64,000 nt of DNA from Lysobacter arenosi (GCF_016613475.2 NZ_CP071517.1:434001-498000); one strand, 5' to 3'. Shown: positions 52,570 through 63,381, counted from the stretch's first letter. A program made the numbers and translations. The notes: generated by a model not told the origin, from the sequence alone.

Positions 52570-54252
52570 ATGGGGAAACCCGCGCGTCGGTGGTGGCAGG
52601 CAGCAGTTGCCGCGTTTGGAATGCTGGTGGCGACTTCGGTGTCGGCGCAGCTTTTCGACGTGGCCCGCCTCGACGGCGATCCGCTCCCGGTGCAGGTGCT
52701 GGCCGGCGAGCTTGACGGCGAGTTCGCCCAGGTCGAAGGCCAGTCGGTATTCGAGACCTCGTCGCAACCGCGCTGGTGGCGGCTGACCGCCCGCGAGGCG
52801 GTGGCGCCAGCCGATGCGCCGAATCTGGTCCTGCGCTTCCCGCACCTCAACCAGGTCGAGGTCTGGCGGCCCGGCGAAGCGATGCCGGTACGCCGCGGCC
52901 TGATCGGCGACGTCGCCGACCGCTCCTTCTCGACGCGGGCGCTCGTGGTGCCCCTGCCGCAGGGTCTGGCCACCGGCGAGCAGATCTACCTGCGCGTGCA
53001 CATGCTCAGCCCGTCACCGATGCCGGTGGCAGTCGAATCGCTGGAGGAGGTGCACCGCCACGACCTGCGCCATGTCGCCCTGCGCACGCTGGTGCTGGGC
53101 ACGTTGCTGGTGCTGGCGATGCTCGCTTTCGGCTTCTGGATCGGCATCGGCGAGCGCAGTTATGTCTATCTGTTCATGGCGATGCTCGCCCAGGCGCTGT
53201 ACCAGGCCTCCATCGGCGGCGAACTCCGCATGCTGCCGTGGCTGGCCGACCTGATCGGCTATGACCCGCGCGTGGGACGCATGTTCGGCATGCTGACGGT
53301 GCTGGCGAGCAACAGCTTCCTGGCCTTCTACCTGGGCCTGCCGGCACGGCAGCCGCGACTCATGAAGGTCCTGCATGGCTGCAATGGCGTGCTGCTGTTG
53401 CTGATGCTGGCGACCGTCGCCAGCGCAGCCAGCGCAATCGCGCTGACCGGCAACCTGGTGCTATTGGTATCAGCGGCGATCATGTTCGTGGCCAGCGTCG
53501 TCGGCAGCTTCCAGCGCCAGCGCGAGGCCTATTTCATGCTGCTGTCGTGGTCGCCGATGGTGGTGCTGGTGATCCTGCGCATGGGCGAGCTGCTCGGCGG
53601 CTGGCGCAATCCGGAGTGGCTGGAATACGCGCTGCCAATTGGCTTTGCGCTGGGCGGACTGGTGCTGACCATCGGCCTGACCGACCACATGCACCAGCTG
53701 CGTCGCGACCGCGACCATGCCAGCCGCCTGGCCACGTACGACGTGCTGACCGGCGCGCTGACGCGCTCGGCGATCGAGGAGCGGCTCGAGGCACTGGTCG
53801 AGTCGGCGCAGCGCGGCCGCCGCCCGCTGTCGGTGGTGTTCTTCGACGTCGACCATTTCAAGAAGATCAACGACGAGCACGGTCACCGCATCGGCGACCA
53901 GACCTTGCGCATCATCTCGCTGCGCACGCGCAACCGCCTGCGCACCTACGACATGGTCGGCCGCTTCGGCGGCGACGAAATCCTGGTGGTGCTGCCCGAT
54001 ACGCAGCTGCGCGAGGCGCTTGGCGTGGCCGAGAACCTTCGCGTGTCGGTCAATTGCCGGCCACTGTCGATCGACGGTCGCCTGTTCCCGGCCACGCTCA
54101 GCCTCGGCGTCGCCGAACTGCATCATGGCGAGAGCGTGGAGAAGCTGCTTGAGCGAGCCGACGCGGCGCTTTACGCGAGCAAGGAGACCGGACGTGATCG
54201 CGTCACCGGTTACACCGCCTCGCGGTTGCGCGCGACCGCTGCGACGGTCTGA
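52570..54252 (+). CDS. Membrane diguanylate cyclase with 7TMR-DISM sensor
   Basis: A 560-residue c-di-GMP synthase. It has a signal peptide (cleavage near SVSAQ), an extracellular DISM beta-sandwich (about 30-165) and a seven-helix membrane region (about 178-378). The GGDEF domain (about 395-550) has the active site GRFGGDEI, the metal Asp in VFFDVDHFKKIND, and an inhibitory RxxD site (RTYD) five residues before GGDEI. All catalytic residues are present, so it should be active and product-inhibited. It is convergent with the M23 peptidase gene. It shares the window with a c-di-GMP effector-like protein at 43.7 kb. Confidence 0.9.
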   Translation: MGKPARRWWQAAVAAFGMLVATSVSAQLFDVARLDGDPLPVQVLAGELDGEFAQVEGQSVFETSSQPRWWRLTAREAVAPADAPNLVLRFPHLNQVEVWRPGEAMPVRRGLIGDVADRSFSTRALVVPLPQGLATGEQIYLRVHMLSPSPMPVAVESLEEVHRHDLRHVALRTLVLGTLLVLAMLAFGFWIGIGERSYVYLFMAMLAQALYQASIGGELRMLPWLADLIGYDPRVGRMFGMLTVLASNSFLAFYLGLPARQPRLMKVLHGCNGVLLLLMLATVASAASAIALTGNLVLLVSAAIMFVASVVGSFQRQREAYFMLLSWSPMVVLVILRMGELLGGWRNPEWLEYALPIGFALGGLVLTIGLTDHMHQLRRDRDHASRLATYDVLTGALTRSAIEERLEALVESAQRGRRPLSVVFFDVDHFKKINDEHGHRIGDQTLRIISLRTRNRLRTYDMVGRFGGDEILVVLPDTQLREALGVAENLRVSVNCRPLSIDGRLFPATLSLGVAELHHGESVEKLLERADAALYASKETGRDRVTGYTASRLRATAATV

Positions 54253-54262
54253 AGCCGCAGCG

Positions 54263-55120
54263 TTACTTCGCTGCGGCGGTCGAGCTGTTGCCGTGCTCGA
54301 GCACCAGCAGCGGATCCATGCGCACGTCGAACCAGTTCATGCCCCAGTGAAGATGCGGCCCGGTGGCGCGACCGGTGGCACCGACCTTGCCGATCACCTG
54401 ACCCTGCTTGACGCGATCGCCGACCTTCACGTCGATGCGCGACAGATGCAGGAAGTTCGAACTGACGCCGTGACCGTGGTCGATCAGCAACGTGCCGCCG
54501 GTGAGGTACAGGTCCGGCGCGGCGAACGTCACCACGCCCGCGGCCGGTGCCTTGATCGGCGTGCCCGTCGGCGCGGCGATGTCCATGCCCGAGTGCGGTG
54601 ACTTGGGCGTGCCGTTGTAGACGCGCTGGTTGCCGAAGCGACCGCTGATGCGGCCCTGCAACGGCCAGATGAAGGTCTGCGCGTAATCGTCGCGATCGTC
54701 GTCGCGCACGCGCGCGGCGGTGACCTGCGCCTGTTCGCGCTCGATGCGCGCGGCGATCTCCGGCGGCGGATCGACCGTCTTGGGCGGCACGCCGTTGATG
54801 TTCTCCACCGGCCAGTCGCGTGCGGAAACGGCGATGGTGTTGACCACCGTGTCGCCATTGCCGTCGGTGATCTTCACCGACAGCGGGCCTTTGGCGTCGC
54901 GGCCGACCCCGAACGCGAAGGTGCCATCGGCGGAAACCCGCAGCCGCCGGCCGTCGTACTCGACGATGGCGTCGGGCGCGGCCAGGCCGATCACCAGCGA
55001 ACCCTGCGGCACGCTGGTGGGAAGGAACGAGGCATGGAACCGCTGGCTCTGCGCCTGTTGTGCCGTTGCCATACCCGACAGCACAAGGAGCGCCATCACC
55101 GCCGCGAGGCGCAATCTCAT
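54263..55120 (-). CDS. M23-family (LytM-type) peptidase, exported
   Basis: A 285-residue protein with a signal peptide (cleavage near MATAQ), an N-terminal beta domain (about 25-110) and an M23 peptidase domain (about 155-270). Zinc ligands are in HSGMDIAAPTG (His, Asp) and HLHWGMN (HxH), so it should be an active endopeptidase cutting murein crosslinks or, as a soluble LytM factor, similar peptides. Its start overlaps the pyrC stop (ATGA), so it is cotranscribed with yidD-pyrC. This wall-hydrolase is separate from the 5-19 kb murein-peptide locus. Confidence 0.9.
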   Translation of the reverse strand: MRLRLAAVMALLVLSGMATAQQAQSQRFHASFLPTSVPQGSLVIGLAAPDAIVEYDGRRLRVSADGTFAFGVGRDAKGPLSVKITDGNGDTVVNTIAVSARDWPVENINGVPPKTVDPPPEIAARIEREQAQVTAARVRDDDRDDYAQTFIWPLQGRISGRFGNQRVYNGTPKSPHSGMDIAAPTGTPIKAPAAGVVTFAAPDLYLTGGTLLIDHGHGVSSNFLHLSRIDVKVGDRVKQGQVIGKVGATGRATGPHLHWGMNWFDVRMDPLLVLEHGNSSTAAAK

Positions 55121-56460
55121 CGATCGAAGGCCAGGCGCTGGCCCTGCGGTGTGCCGACCAGGCGTCGGCCATCCCAGACCAGCTCGCCGTTGACCCAGGT
55201 CGAGGCGATGCGCGAACGGAACGTGGTGCCCTCGAACGGCGACCAGCCGCACTTGGACAGCACGTCCTCGCGCTGCACGGTGAACGGCGTGTCGTCGATC
55301 AGCACCAGGTCGGCGGCGTAGCCTTCGCGCAGGAAGCCGCGGCCCTGGACGTCGAACAGCTGCGCCGGCGCGTGGGCAAACTTCTGCACGACCTGGGCGG
55401 TGCTCAGGCGGCCTTCGTGGACCAGCTCCAGCGCGGCATTGAGCGCGTACTGGACCAGCGGCAGGCCGCTCGGCGCGGAGGCGTAGGGACGCGCCTTCTC
55501 CTCCAGCGTGTGCGGCGCGTGGTCGGTGGCGAGCACGTCGATGACGTCGTCGGCCAGCGCCTGGATCAGCGCCTCGCGGTCGCTGGCATCCTTGATCGCC
55601 GGATTGCACTTGATCAGGTTGCCAAGACGCTCGTAGTCGGCGCGGTCGAAGCGGGTGAAATGGATGCAGGTCTCGGCGGTGATCCGCTTGCGGGTGCCGT
55701 CGCCGCGCAGCAGCGGGCCGCGCTCGAAAAGCGCCAGTTCGTCGGCGGTGCTGATGTGCAGCACGTGCAGGCGCGAGTCGTGCTTTTTCGCCAGCGACAG
55801 CGCCAGCCGGGTCGACTTGATGCACGCTTCGCGCGAGCGGATGTCGGGGTGGCAGGCGGCCGGGATGTCGTCGCCGTACTTGGCCTTGTAGCGGGCCATT
55901 TCGGCGTCGATCATCGGCGTGTCTTCGCAGTGCGTGATGATCGGCGTCGGCGCGTCGCGGAAAATGCCGTCGAGGATGTCCGGGTTGTCGACCAGCATGT
56001 TGCCGGTGGATGCACCCATGAACACCTTGATGCCCGGCGCGGTGCGCGGGTCGAGCGACTGGATCGCGGCAAGGTTGTCGTTGCTCGCGCCCATGTAGAA
56101 GCCGAAGTTGCCCCAGGCGCGGCCGGTGGCACGCTGGTACTTGTTCTCCAGCGCCGCCGCATCGAGCGTGGGCGGGTTGGTGTTGGGCATGTCCATGAAG
56201 GTGGTCAGGCCACCGGCCACGGCCGCGGCCGACTCGGTCGCGATGTCGGCCTTGTACTCCATGCCCGGTTCGCGGAAGTGCACCTGGTCATCGATCATGC
56301 CAGGCAGCAGGCGGCGGCCGCCGGCGTCGACCACCGTTTCGCCGTCGCGGGCGGACAGGCCGCTACCGATCTGGGCGATGCGGCCTGCTTCGATGCGCAG
56401 GTCGCCGTCGAACTCGCGACCTTCGTTGACCAGGCGGGCGTTGACGATCAGTGTCGACAT
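55117..56460 (-). CDS. pyrC: Dihydroorotase, class I-type with QxH metal motif
   Basis: A 447-residue amidohydrolase converting carbamoyl aspartate to dihydroorotate in pyrimidine synthesis. Motifs are [20 protein letters not shown], the metal histidines in [10 protein letters not shown] and LHVLHIS, and the catalytic Asp in [12 protein letters not shown]. The usual HxH in the first motif is QVH; this variant is known in a subgroup also found in Bacteroidetes. Being encoded with YidD and an M23 peptidase is not functionally informative. The ATG at 56460 overlaps the yidD end by 13 nt. Confidence 0.92.
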   Translation of the reverse strand: MSTLIVNARLVNEGREFDGDLRIEAGRIAQIGSGLSARDGETVVDAGGRRLLPGMIDDQVHFREPGMEYKADIATESAAAVAGGLTTFMDMPNTNPPTLDAAALENKYQRATGRAWGNFGFYMGASNDNLAAIQSLDPRTAPGIKVFMGASTGNMLVDNPDILDGIFRDAPTPIITHCEDTPMIDAEMARYKAKYGDDIPAACHPDIRSREACIKSTRLALSLAKKHDSRLHVLHISTADELALFERGPLLRGDGTRKRITAETCIHFTRFDRADYERLGNLIKCNPAIKDASDREALIQALADDVIDVLATDHAPHTLEEKARPYASAPSGLPLVQYALNAALELVHEGRLSTAQVVQKFAHAPAQLFDVQGRGFLREGYAADLVLIDDTPFTVQREDVLSKCGWSPFEGTTFRSRIASTWVNGELVWDGRRLVGTPQGQRLAFDR

Positions 56461-56693
56461 GTGTGCTTTCCATGAAGGGGCTCTGGCACCGGATCGTGCC
56501 CGCCGGGGTGCAGGGGATGGCAGCGCAGGATCCGCCGGACGGCCAGCCAGCTGCCCTTGAGGGCGCCAAAACGGGCGACCGCCTGCATGGCGTATTCCGA
56601 GCAGGTGGGATGAAAACGACAGCGCGGCCCAAGCAGTGGACTGATCCAGCGCTTGTAGCCGCGGAGCATGGCAATGAGGAGGCGGTCGATCAC
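56448..56693 (-). CDS. yidD: Membrane protein insertion efficiency factor YidD
   Basis: An 81-residue small membrane-associated protein. YidD signatures are [23 protein letters not shown], split by conserved Cys residues, and [17 protein letters not shown]. It assists YidC-dependent insertion of membrane proteins. It is encoded at the head of yidD-pyrC-M23 rather than beside rnpA and yidC as in enterobacteria. The 282 nt upstream (56694-56975) hold no recognisable gene. Confidence 0.93.
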   Translation of the reverse strand: MIDRLLIAMLRGYKRWISPLLGPRCRFHPTCSEYAMQAVARFGALKGSWLAVRRILRCHPLHPGGHDPVPEPLHGKHTCRH

Positions 56694-56975
56694 GATTCCT
56701 TAATGCGGTCAAGCACTTGAATGTGCGGTTGCCGCAGGTGCCGGGGCAGGGTATAACAGCGCGCTTTCCCGTCACAAGGCTTCAGGTTCGGACGATCCAG
56801 ACCGGCTCGCTTGAACCGTGTGGAACCGGCACGATGTATGGCTCCGCACCGGCATTCCGGCACTTGTACGCCGTGATGCAAAGTCGGGCATGCTGTGGCC
56901 TATGCACGCTGGCCTTAATTCAGCCTTCGAACCCCGGTTCGGAGGTCCTCAGGGGAACAGAAGGACAAGTCGCTC

Positions 56976-58121
56976 GTGGCAGTGAAAAAAACCGCGAAGA
57001 AGGCCGCCAAGGCCGTCAAGAAGACCGTAAAGCCGGCCGCGAAGAAGGCCGTGTCCAGTAAACCCGCAGCGAAGAAGGCGGTCGCCAAGAAGCCGGCCGC
57101 CAAGAAGGTCGCCAGCAAGAAGCCGGTCGCCAAGAAGGCGGCTCCGGCCAAGCCGGTCGCTAAAAAGCCGGTGGTCGCCAAGAAGGCCGCGGTCGCCAAG
57201 AAGGCGCCGGTCAAGAAGGCGGCCGTCGCCAAGAAACCCGTCGCCAAGAAGGCGGTACCGGCCAAGAAGCCGGTCGCCAAAAAGGCGGCGCCCGTGAAGC
57301 CGGCCGCCAAGCCGGTAGCCGTCAAGCCGGCAGTAGCAAAGCAAGCTCCCGCGAAGCAGGCCGTTCCGGCCAAGCCCGCGCCGAGCAAGGCCCTCCCCCG
57401 TAACGAGGTCAAGCCCGCCGCCAAGCCGGAGAGCAAGCCCGTCGTCGTCAAGAAACCCGCACCGCGTCCGGCCACCAAGTCAGCATCGGTGGAACCGGCC
57501 GTAAGCAAGCCTCAAGTTGCCAAGAATCCAGTGACGCAATCCGCATCCAACAAGGCGCCTGCGAAAGCGGCGGCCGCCAGTATCCCAGCGACCAAAACCG
57601 CTCCACGTCCGACCGGCAAGGTTGCCGTCGCCGTCGTCGCCAAGCCGCAGGCCCCTGCGCCGAGAGGCAAGGTCAAGGTCGTGCCGTACACCACCGATGA
57701 ATCCAGCGGACGCCCCATCGTCCCGGCGGGCTATCGCCCGGCGACCGACGAGGAGTACATGAATCCGCTCCAGCTCGAGTATTTCCGTCAGCGCCTGCTG
57801 CGTTGGCGCACGGATCTGGTCGAGGAATCCAAGCAGACCATCGAGAACCTCAAGGACGAAGTCCGCGATGTCGGCGATGAAGCCGAGCGCGCGACGCGCG
57901 AGACCGAGAACTCGCTGGAGCTGCGCACCCGCGATCGTTACCGAAAGCTGATCAGCAAAATCGACAGCACGCTCAAGCGTGTCGATTCGGGCGACTACGG
58001 TTACTGCGTCGACACCGGCGAGGAAATCGGCCTGGAGCGTCTCGAGGCGCGCCTCACCGCCGAGCGCACGATCGATGCGCAGGAGCGCTGGGAACACATG
58101 CAGAAGCAGATGGGCGACTGA
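56976..58121 (+). CDS. DksA-like RNA polymerase-binding protein with long Lys/Ala/Pro-rich N-terminal arm
   Basis: A 381-residue protein in two parts. Residues 1 to about 230 are low-complexity repeats of the AKKAVAKKPAAKK type, resembling histone H1 tails and likely to bind nucleic acid. Residues about 240-381 are a DksA domain: a coiled coil with the LQLEYFRQRLLRWR start and a zinc-finger-like end, GYCVDTGEEIGLERLEARLTAERTIDAQ. Three of the four zinc cysteines are replaced (Thr, Thr, Ala), as in zinc-independent DksA forms. Translation starts at GTG. It would modulate RNA polymerase with ppGpp at stringent promoters. A bidirectional terminator follows. Confidence 0.85.
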   Translation: MAVKKTAKKAAKAVKKTVKPAAKKAVSSKPAAKKAVAKKPAAKKVASKKPVAKKAAPAKPVAKKPVVAKKAAVAKKAPVKKAAVAKKPVAKKAVPAKKPVAKKAAPVKPAAKPVAVKPAVAKQAPAKQAVPAKPAPSKALPRNEVKPAAKPESKPVVVKKPAPRPATKSASVEPAVSKPQVAKNPVTQSASNKAPAKAAAASIPATKTAPRPTGKVAVAVVAKPQAPAPRGKVKVVPYTTDESSGRPIVPAGYRPATDEEYMNPLQLEYFRQRLLRWRTDLVEESKQTIENLKDEVRDVGDEAERATRETENSLELRTRDRYRKLISKIDSTLKRVDSGDYGYCVDTGEEIGLERLEARLTAERTIDAQERWEHMQKQMGD

Positions 58122-58141
58122 GCCTGGCTCATCGACCTGAC

Positions 58142-58173
58142 GAAAAAGCCCGGCTTCGGCCGGGCTTTTTTTT
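58142..58173. terminator. Bidirectional Rho-independent terminator
   Basis: Stem AAGCCCGGC (58146-58154) with GCCGGGCTT (58159-58167), loop TTCG. It is preceded by an A-run and followed by eight T, and lies between the convergent dksA-like and MFS genes. Confidence 0.95.
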
Positions 58174-58190
58174 GCGTCGACCAGGCCGGC

Positions 58191-59456
58191 TCAGTGCAGG
58201 TCGCGCAGATCCAGGCGACGCAGCTTCGGCGCCAGTTTTGCCGTGGCGCCAACCACTGCCAGCGTCATGCAGCCGCCGAAGATCACCGATGGCACCAGTC
58301 CAAGCAGGCGCGCGGCCACGCCGGACTCGAACGCACCCAGCTCGTTCGACGAGCCGATGAAGATGCCGTTGATCGACGAGACCCGCCCGCGCATGTGATC
58401 GGGCGTCGCCAACTGCAGGATGGTCGAACGCACCACCACCGACACGCCGTCGCACATGCCCGACAGCATCAGCATCAGCGCCGACAGCCACAGGTGGCGC
58501 GACAGTGCGAAACCGATGATGCACAAGCCAAAGCCAGCCACCGCAACCAGCAGGATTCGACCGGCATGGCGCTGCAACGGCCGGCGCGCCAGATAGATGC
58601 CCACCAGCACCGCACCCACCGCGGGCGAGGCACGCAGCAGGCCCAGCGCCTCGGGCCCGTAGTGGAGGATCTCGTTGATGAACGCCGGCAGCAGCGCCAC
58701 CGCGCCGCCAAACAGCACCGAGAACATGTCCAGCGCCTGCGCGCCGAGCACGACCTGGGTCTTGAAGACGAAGCGCAGGCCCTCGCCGATGCTCTTGAAC
58801 ACCGGCGCACGCTCTGCCGGCTTCGGTGGCTCGGTCACGCGCACGGCAATCACCGCGATCGCCGCGGCGAGCGCGAAACCGGCGGCGACCAGGTAGGCGG
58901 AGGTCTTGCCGCCCCAGGCCACCAGCAGGCCGCCCATGGCCGGGCCCATCACCAGGCCCGCCTGCATCACCACGCTGCTGACACCAGCGCCGCGCGCGAA
59001 CTGGTCGCGCTTGAGCACGCGCGCGAACAGCGACATGTAGACCGGTGCCAGGAACGCGCGAACCACGCCGTTGACGGCGATGGCCAGGTAGATCGTGAGC
59101 GTGCCGAAACCGGAGATGCCGGCCGGCAGAACGCCGGCGGCGACGGCTGCCAGCGTCAACGTCGTGACCAGCAATCCCAGGCAGGCGGCCATGCCGAGCT
59201 TGCGCCGTGGCAGGTGGTCGACCGCGTAGCCGGCGAACAGGGCGAAGCAGAAATACGGAATCACCTCGGCCAGGCCGATCAGGCCGAGGGCAAAGGCATC
59301 ACGGGTGAGTTCGTAGACGTGCCAGCCGACCGTCACTGCGACGATCTGGTAGGACAGCATCGCCAGAAGGCGATAGGTAAGCAGGCCAGTGAAGCCGCGG
59401 TTGCGCAGCAGTTCCGAGACGCCGGCGGCGGGCAGGGCGTCGGCGTCAGCAGACAT
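58191..59456 (-). CDS. Major facilitator superfamily transporter (EntS/DHA3-like)
   Basis: A 421-residue membrane transporter with about ten to twelve hydrophobic segments. The RGFTGLLTYRLLAMLSYQIVAV start, VGWHVYELTRD and GYAVDHLPRRKLG loop, and the late TPDHMRGRVSSINGIFIGSSNELGAFESG segment (written in parts) resemble the MFS_3/EntS exporters. Likely an exporter of a small molecule; the substrate is not predictable. Convergent with the DksA-like gene and 55 nt downstream of sufE on the same strand. Confidence 0.85.
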   Translation of the reverse strand: MSADADALPAAGVSELLRNRGFTGLLTYRLLAMLSYQIVAVTVGWHVYELTRDAFALGLIGLAEVIPYFCFALFAGYAVDHLPRRKLGMAACLGLLVTTLTLAAVAAGVLPAGISGFGTLTIYLAIAVNGVVRAFLAPVYMSLFARVLKRDQFARGAGVSSVVMQAGLVMGPAMGGLLVAWGGKTSAYLVAAGFALAAAIAVIAVRVTEPPKPAERAPVFKSIGEGLRFVFKTQVVLGAQALDMFSVLFGGAVALLPAFINEILHYGPEALGLLRASPAVGAVLVGIYLARRPLQRHAGRILLVAVAGFGLCIIGFALSRHLWLSALMLMLSGMCDGVSVVVRSTILQLATPDHMRGRVSSINGIFIGSSNELGAFESGVAARLLGLVPSVIFGGCMTLAVVGATAKLAPKLRRLDLRDLH

Positions 59457-59510
59457 CGCGCATCAACCGTGTGCCAGCAGGTCCCTCGCGGCGCTCGGGA
59501 CGAGGGGCGA

Positions 59511-59963
59511 TCACAGCCGCGACCGTGCCTGGTCGCGGATAAAGCCGAGCAGCGCGGTCAGGCCGTTGCTGCGCGTGGGCGAGAGGTGCTTGGCGAGTCC
59601 GATCTCGGCGATGTAGTCGGCATCGGTGGCGGCGATCTGCGCGGCGCTGCGACCGGAGTACACACGCAGGGCCAGGTAGATCAGGCCCGAGACGATGGCC
59701 GAGTCGCTGATGGCATGGAAGTCGAGTCGGTCGGCGTCACCCTCGGCGACGATCCACACCATCGACTGGCAACCGTGCAGGCGGTGCGCTTCTGTTTTCC
59801 ACTCGCCCGGCAGGTCGGGCAGCTTGCGGCCGAGGTCGATCAGGTACTGGTAGCGCTCGGACCAGTCGCCGAAGAAGGCGAACTCGTCGCGGATCGCTTC
59901 CTGCGCCTCGCTGGGCGAGGCTTCCATCGGGAAAGGACTGGCGGGGGCGGCAATGGCGTTCAT
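59511..59963 (-). CDS. sufE: Cysteine desulfuration protein SufE
   Basis: A 150-residue sulfur acceptor that takes persulfide from SufS for Fe-S cluster assembly. The active cysteine is in HRLHGCQSMVW, preceded by FFGDWSERYQYLIDLGRKLP. The C-terminal SPTRSNGLTALLG is also typical. The ATG at 59963 is chosen over a TTG 9 nt upstream. The suf operon itself is not in the window. Confidence 0.93.
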   Translation of the reverse strand: MNAIAAPASPFPMEASPSEAQEAIRDEFAFFGDWSERYQYLIDLGRKLPDLPGEWKTEAHRLHGCQSMVWIVAEGDADRLDFHAISDSAIVSGLIYLALRVYSGRSAAQIAATDADYIAEIGLAKHLSPTRSNGLTALLGFIRDQARSRL

Positions 59964-60011
59964 TACGGGCAATTTTACGCCTGTGCTGGCCAGGATGACG
60001 GGCTGCGTGAG

Positions 60012-61385
<1,374 letters not shown>

Positions 61386-61574
61386 GGGGGGTACCGCCGG
61401 AGTTGCGGCCATTCTAGCGGCTGATCGAGTCGGCCTGCGCCGTCCCGGGCGTCCGGACTGCGACCGCAGGGCGGGTCCGCCTGGCGGCTTGGCCCGGTAG
61501 TCTAAAGGCAGGGTTCAGACCTCGCCCCCGGTCTGCGCTTACAATTTCTAAACAATTATGACTCCGCGAGTGTG

Positions 61575-62024
61575 ATGGACCGTCCAGTTCCGCTTCCTGC
61601 TGCCGTGACCTGGTCTGTCCTGCTCGGACTGGTGCTGGCTGCCTGGCCGGGTATCGAGGCGAGGGCGCAGAACACGGTCATCCAGGCCGAGAACGTGCGC
61701 TTCGACTATGCCCAGGTGCTGCGGGTGACACCGGTCTACCAGACGCTCAAGGCCAACACGGTCGAGCAGAAGTGCGAAAGCGACTCGCGCCTGTCGCGGG
61801 TGGTCGGTGCGGTCAAGGACGCGCTGACCCGCGAAGAGAAGGAACAGCAGGACAAGTGCAAGCCGGTGACGGTCGAGCGCGAGTACCGCCGTCCGATCGC
61901 CTACGACGTCGACTACACCTACAAGGGCGCCAAGTTCCGCTCGCGCCTGGCCGAGGATCCCGGCAACCGCCTGCGCATCCGGGTGTCGGTGACGCCGGTC
62001 GTGGCGCCCGCCGGCGACCGCTGA
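61575..62024 (+). CDS. Conserved exported protein of unknown function
   Basis: A 149-residue protein with an N-terminal signal (hydrophobic about 8-28, cleavage near ARAQN). A mature domain of about 118 residues follows. It begins VIQAENVRFDYAQVLRVTPV, has a cysteine in EQKCESD and another in QDKCKPV, then VEREYRRPIAYDVDYTYKG and RLRIRVSVTPVV. The paired cysteines suggest a periplasmic disulfide. No family function is recognised. ATG at 61575 directly follows a GTG at 61572; either could be used. Lies between cysS (divergent) and the arginine genes. Confidence 0.65.
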   Translation: MDRPVPLPAAVTWSVLLGLVLAAWPGIEARAQNTVIQAENVRFDYAQVLRVTPVYQTLKANTVEQKCESDSRLSRVVGAVKDALTREEKEQQDKCKPVTVEREYRRPIAYDVDYTYKGAKFRSRLAEDPGNRLRIRVSVTPVVAPAGDR

Positions 62025-62095
62025 GCGCCGATCCGGTCACGCTGCGGCCCCAAAGCTTGCACCCGCCGCGGGTGCATGCGAGCATGCGCGCCTCA

Positions 62096-62200
62096 ATGAA
62101 CGCCCACTACGCCGACGCCGACGTCCTGACCTCCGCCTACATGGCGGCGGGGATGACCTCGCGCGCTCGCCGACCGCATACCTGCCATCCAGCTGGGTAA
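62096..62200 (+). CDS. Candidate arginine leader peptide
   Basis: A 34-codon open frame, MNAHYADADVLTSAYMAAGM then TSRARRPHTCHPAG, with three Arg codons within four positions (23, 25, 26) and a stop 41 nt before a strong terminator hairpin. An in-frame ATG at 62084 would add four residues. No clear ribosome site is seen. The position 139 nt upstream of argF' fits a ribosome-mediated attenuation leader. It may also be chance; the short length and absent Shine-Dalgarno keep confidence low. Confidence 0.35.
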   Translation: MNAHYADADVLTSAYMAAGMTSRARRPHTCHPAG

Positions 62201-62240
62201 CGGTCACTAGCGCGTCTTGAAACAGACGAAGTGACACACG

Positions 62241-62270
62241 AAAAGCCCAGCCTACGCGCTGGGCTTTTTT
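62241..62270 (+). terminator. Rho-independent terminator, possible attenuator of argF'
   Basis: AAGCCCAGC (62243-62251) pairs with GCTGGGCTT (62258-62266), loop CTACGC, followed by T6. The segment GCTGGG at 62192-62197, at the leader-peptide stop, can instead pair with CCCAGC (62246-62251) and break the hairpin. Simple termination of the upstream small gene 217 nt earlier is the alternative reading. Confidence 0.85.
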
Positions 62271-62338
62271 GCTTTCAGGGTTTGCTTCAGGACCCGCTCC
62301 CCACCTTCCTCCCCATACGATCACCGGAACCGCACTCG

Positions 62339-63358
62339 ATGACCGCTCTTGGCAACAGGCACTTCCTCAACACCCAGGACTGGTCGCGCGCCGACCTCGA
62401 CGCGCTGCTGGCGCAGGCCGCCGCGTTCAAGCGCAGCAAGGCCGGCGAGCAGCTCAAGGGCAAGTCGATCGCCCTGGTGTTCTTCAATCCGTCGATGCGC
62501 ACGCGCACGAGCTTCGAGCTGGGCGCGTTCCAGCTCGGCGGCCATGCCGTGGTGCTGCAGCCGGGCAAGGATGCATGGCCGATCGAGTTCAACCTCGGCA
62601 CGGTCATGGACGGCGATACCGAGGAGCACATCGCCGAAGTGGCCAAGGTGCTGGGCCGCTACGTCGACCTGATCGGCGTGCGCGCATTCCCGAAGTTCGT
62701 CGATTGGCAGTACGACCGCGAGGACATCGTCCTCAAGAGCTTCGCCAAGTACTCGCCGGTGCCGGTGATCAACATGGAGACGATCACCCACCCGTGCCAG
62801 GAGCTGGCGCACATCCTCGCGCTGCAGGAGCACTTCGGCACCACCGACCTGCGCGGCAAGAAGTACGTGCTGACGTGGACCTACCACCCCAAGCCGCTCA
62901 ACACGGCGGTGGCCAACTCGGCGCTGACCATCGCCACGCGCATGGGCATGGACGTGACCCTGCTGTGCCCGACGCCGGACTACATCCTCGACCAGCGCTA
63001 CATGGACTGGGCCGCGCAGAACGTCGCCGAGAGCGGCGGTTCGCTTGCCGTCAGCCATGACATCGAAAGCGCGTACACCGGCGCCGACGTGGTCTACGCC
63101 AAGAGCTGGGGCGCGTTGCCGTTCTTCGGCAACTGGGGCCCGGAAAAGCCCATCCGCGACCAGTACAAGCACTTCATCGTCGACGAGGCGAAGATGGCCC
63201 TGACCAACAACGGCGTCTTCAGCCACTGCCTGCCGCTGCGCCGCAACGTGAAGGCCACCGATGCGGTGATGGACTCGCCGCAGTGCATCGCCATCGACGA
63301 GGCGGAGAACCGCCTGCACGTGCAGAAGGCGATCATGGCCGCGCTGATCGGCCGCTGA
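62339..63358 (+). CDS. argF': N-acetylornithine carbamoyltransferase
   Basis: A 339-residue transcarbamylase that uses N-acetylornithine, a xanthomonad-type variant of arginine synthesis. The carbamoyl-phosphate loop is [13 protein letters not shown]. Other signatures are [32 protein letters not shown] and [15 protein letters not shown]; the proline-rich PKPLNTA loop region and length favour the acetylornithine enzyme over ornithine carbamoyltransferase. It starts the arginine genes, with argG 71 nt downstream. The ATG at 62339 lies 69 nt after a terminator-like hairpin. Confidence 0.93.
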   Translation: MTALGNRHFLNTQDWSRADLDALLAQAAAFKRSKAGEQLKGKSIALVFFNPSMRTRTSFELGAFQLGGHAVVLQPGKDAWPIEFNLGTVMDGDTEEHIAEVAKVLGRYVDLIGVRAFPKFVDWQYDREDIVLKSFAKYSPVPVINMETITHPCQELAHILALQEHFGTTDLRGKKYVLTWTYHPKPLNTAVANSALTIATRMGMDVTLLCPTPDYILDQRYMDWAAQNVAESGGSLAVSHDIESAYTGADVVYAKSWGALPFFGNWGPEKPIRDQYKHFIVDEAKMALTNNGVFSHCLPLRRNVKATDAVMDSPQCIAIDEAENRLHVQKAIMAALIGR

Positions 63359-63381
63359 GAACACCATTGCCCTCACCCCAT

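Noticed and set aside
56976..57400. A DNA repeat array, possibly CRISPR-like, in the AAGAAGG-rich stretch
   Set aside because: The repeats are codon repeats of a Lys/Ala-rich coding region, irregular in spacing, with no spacers.
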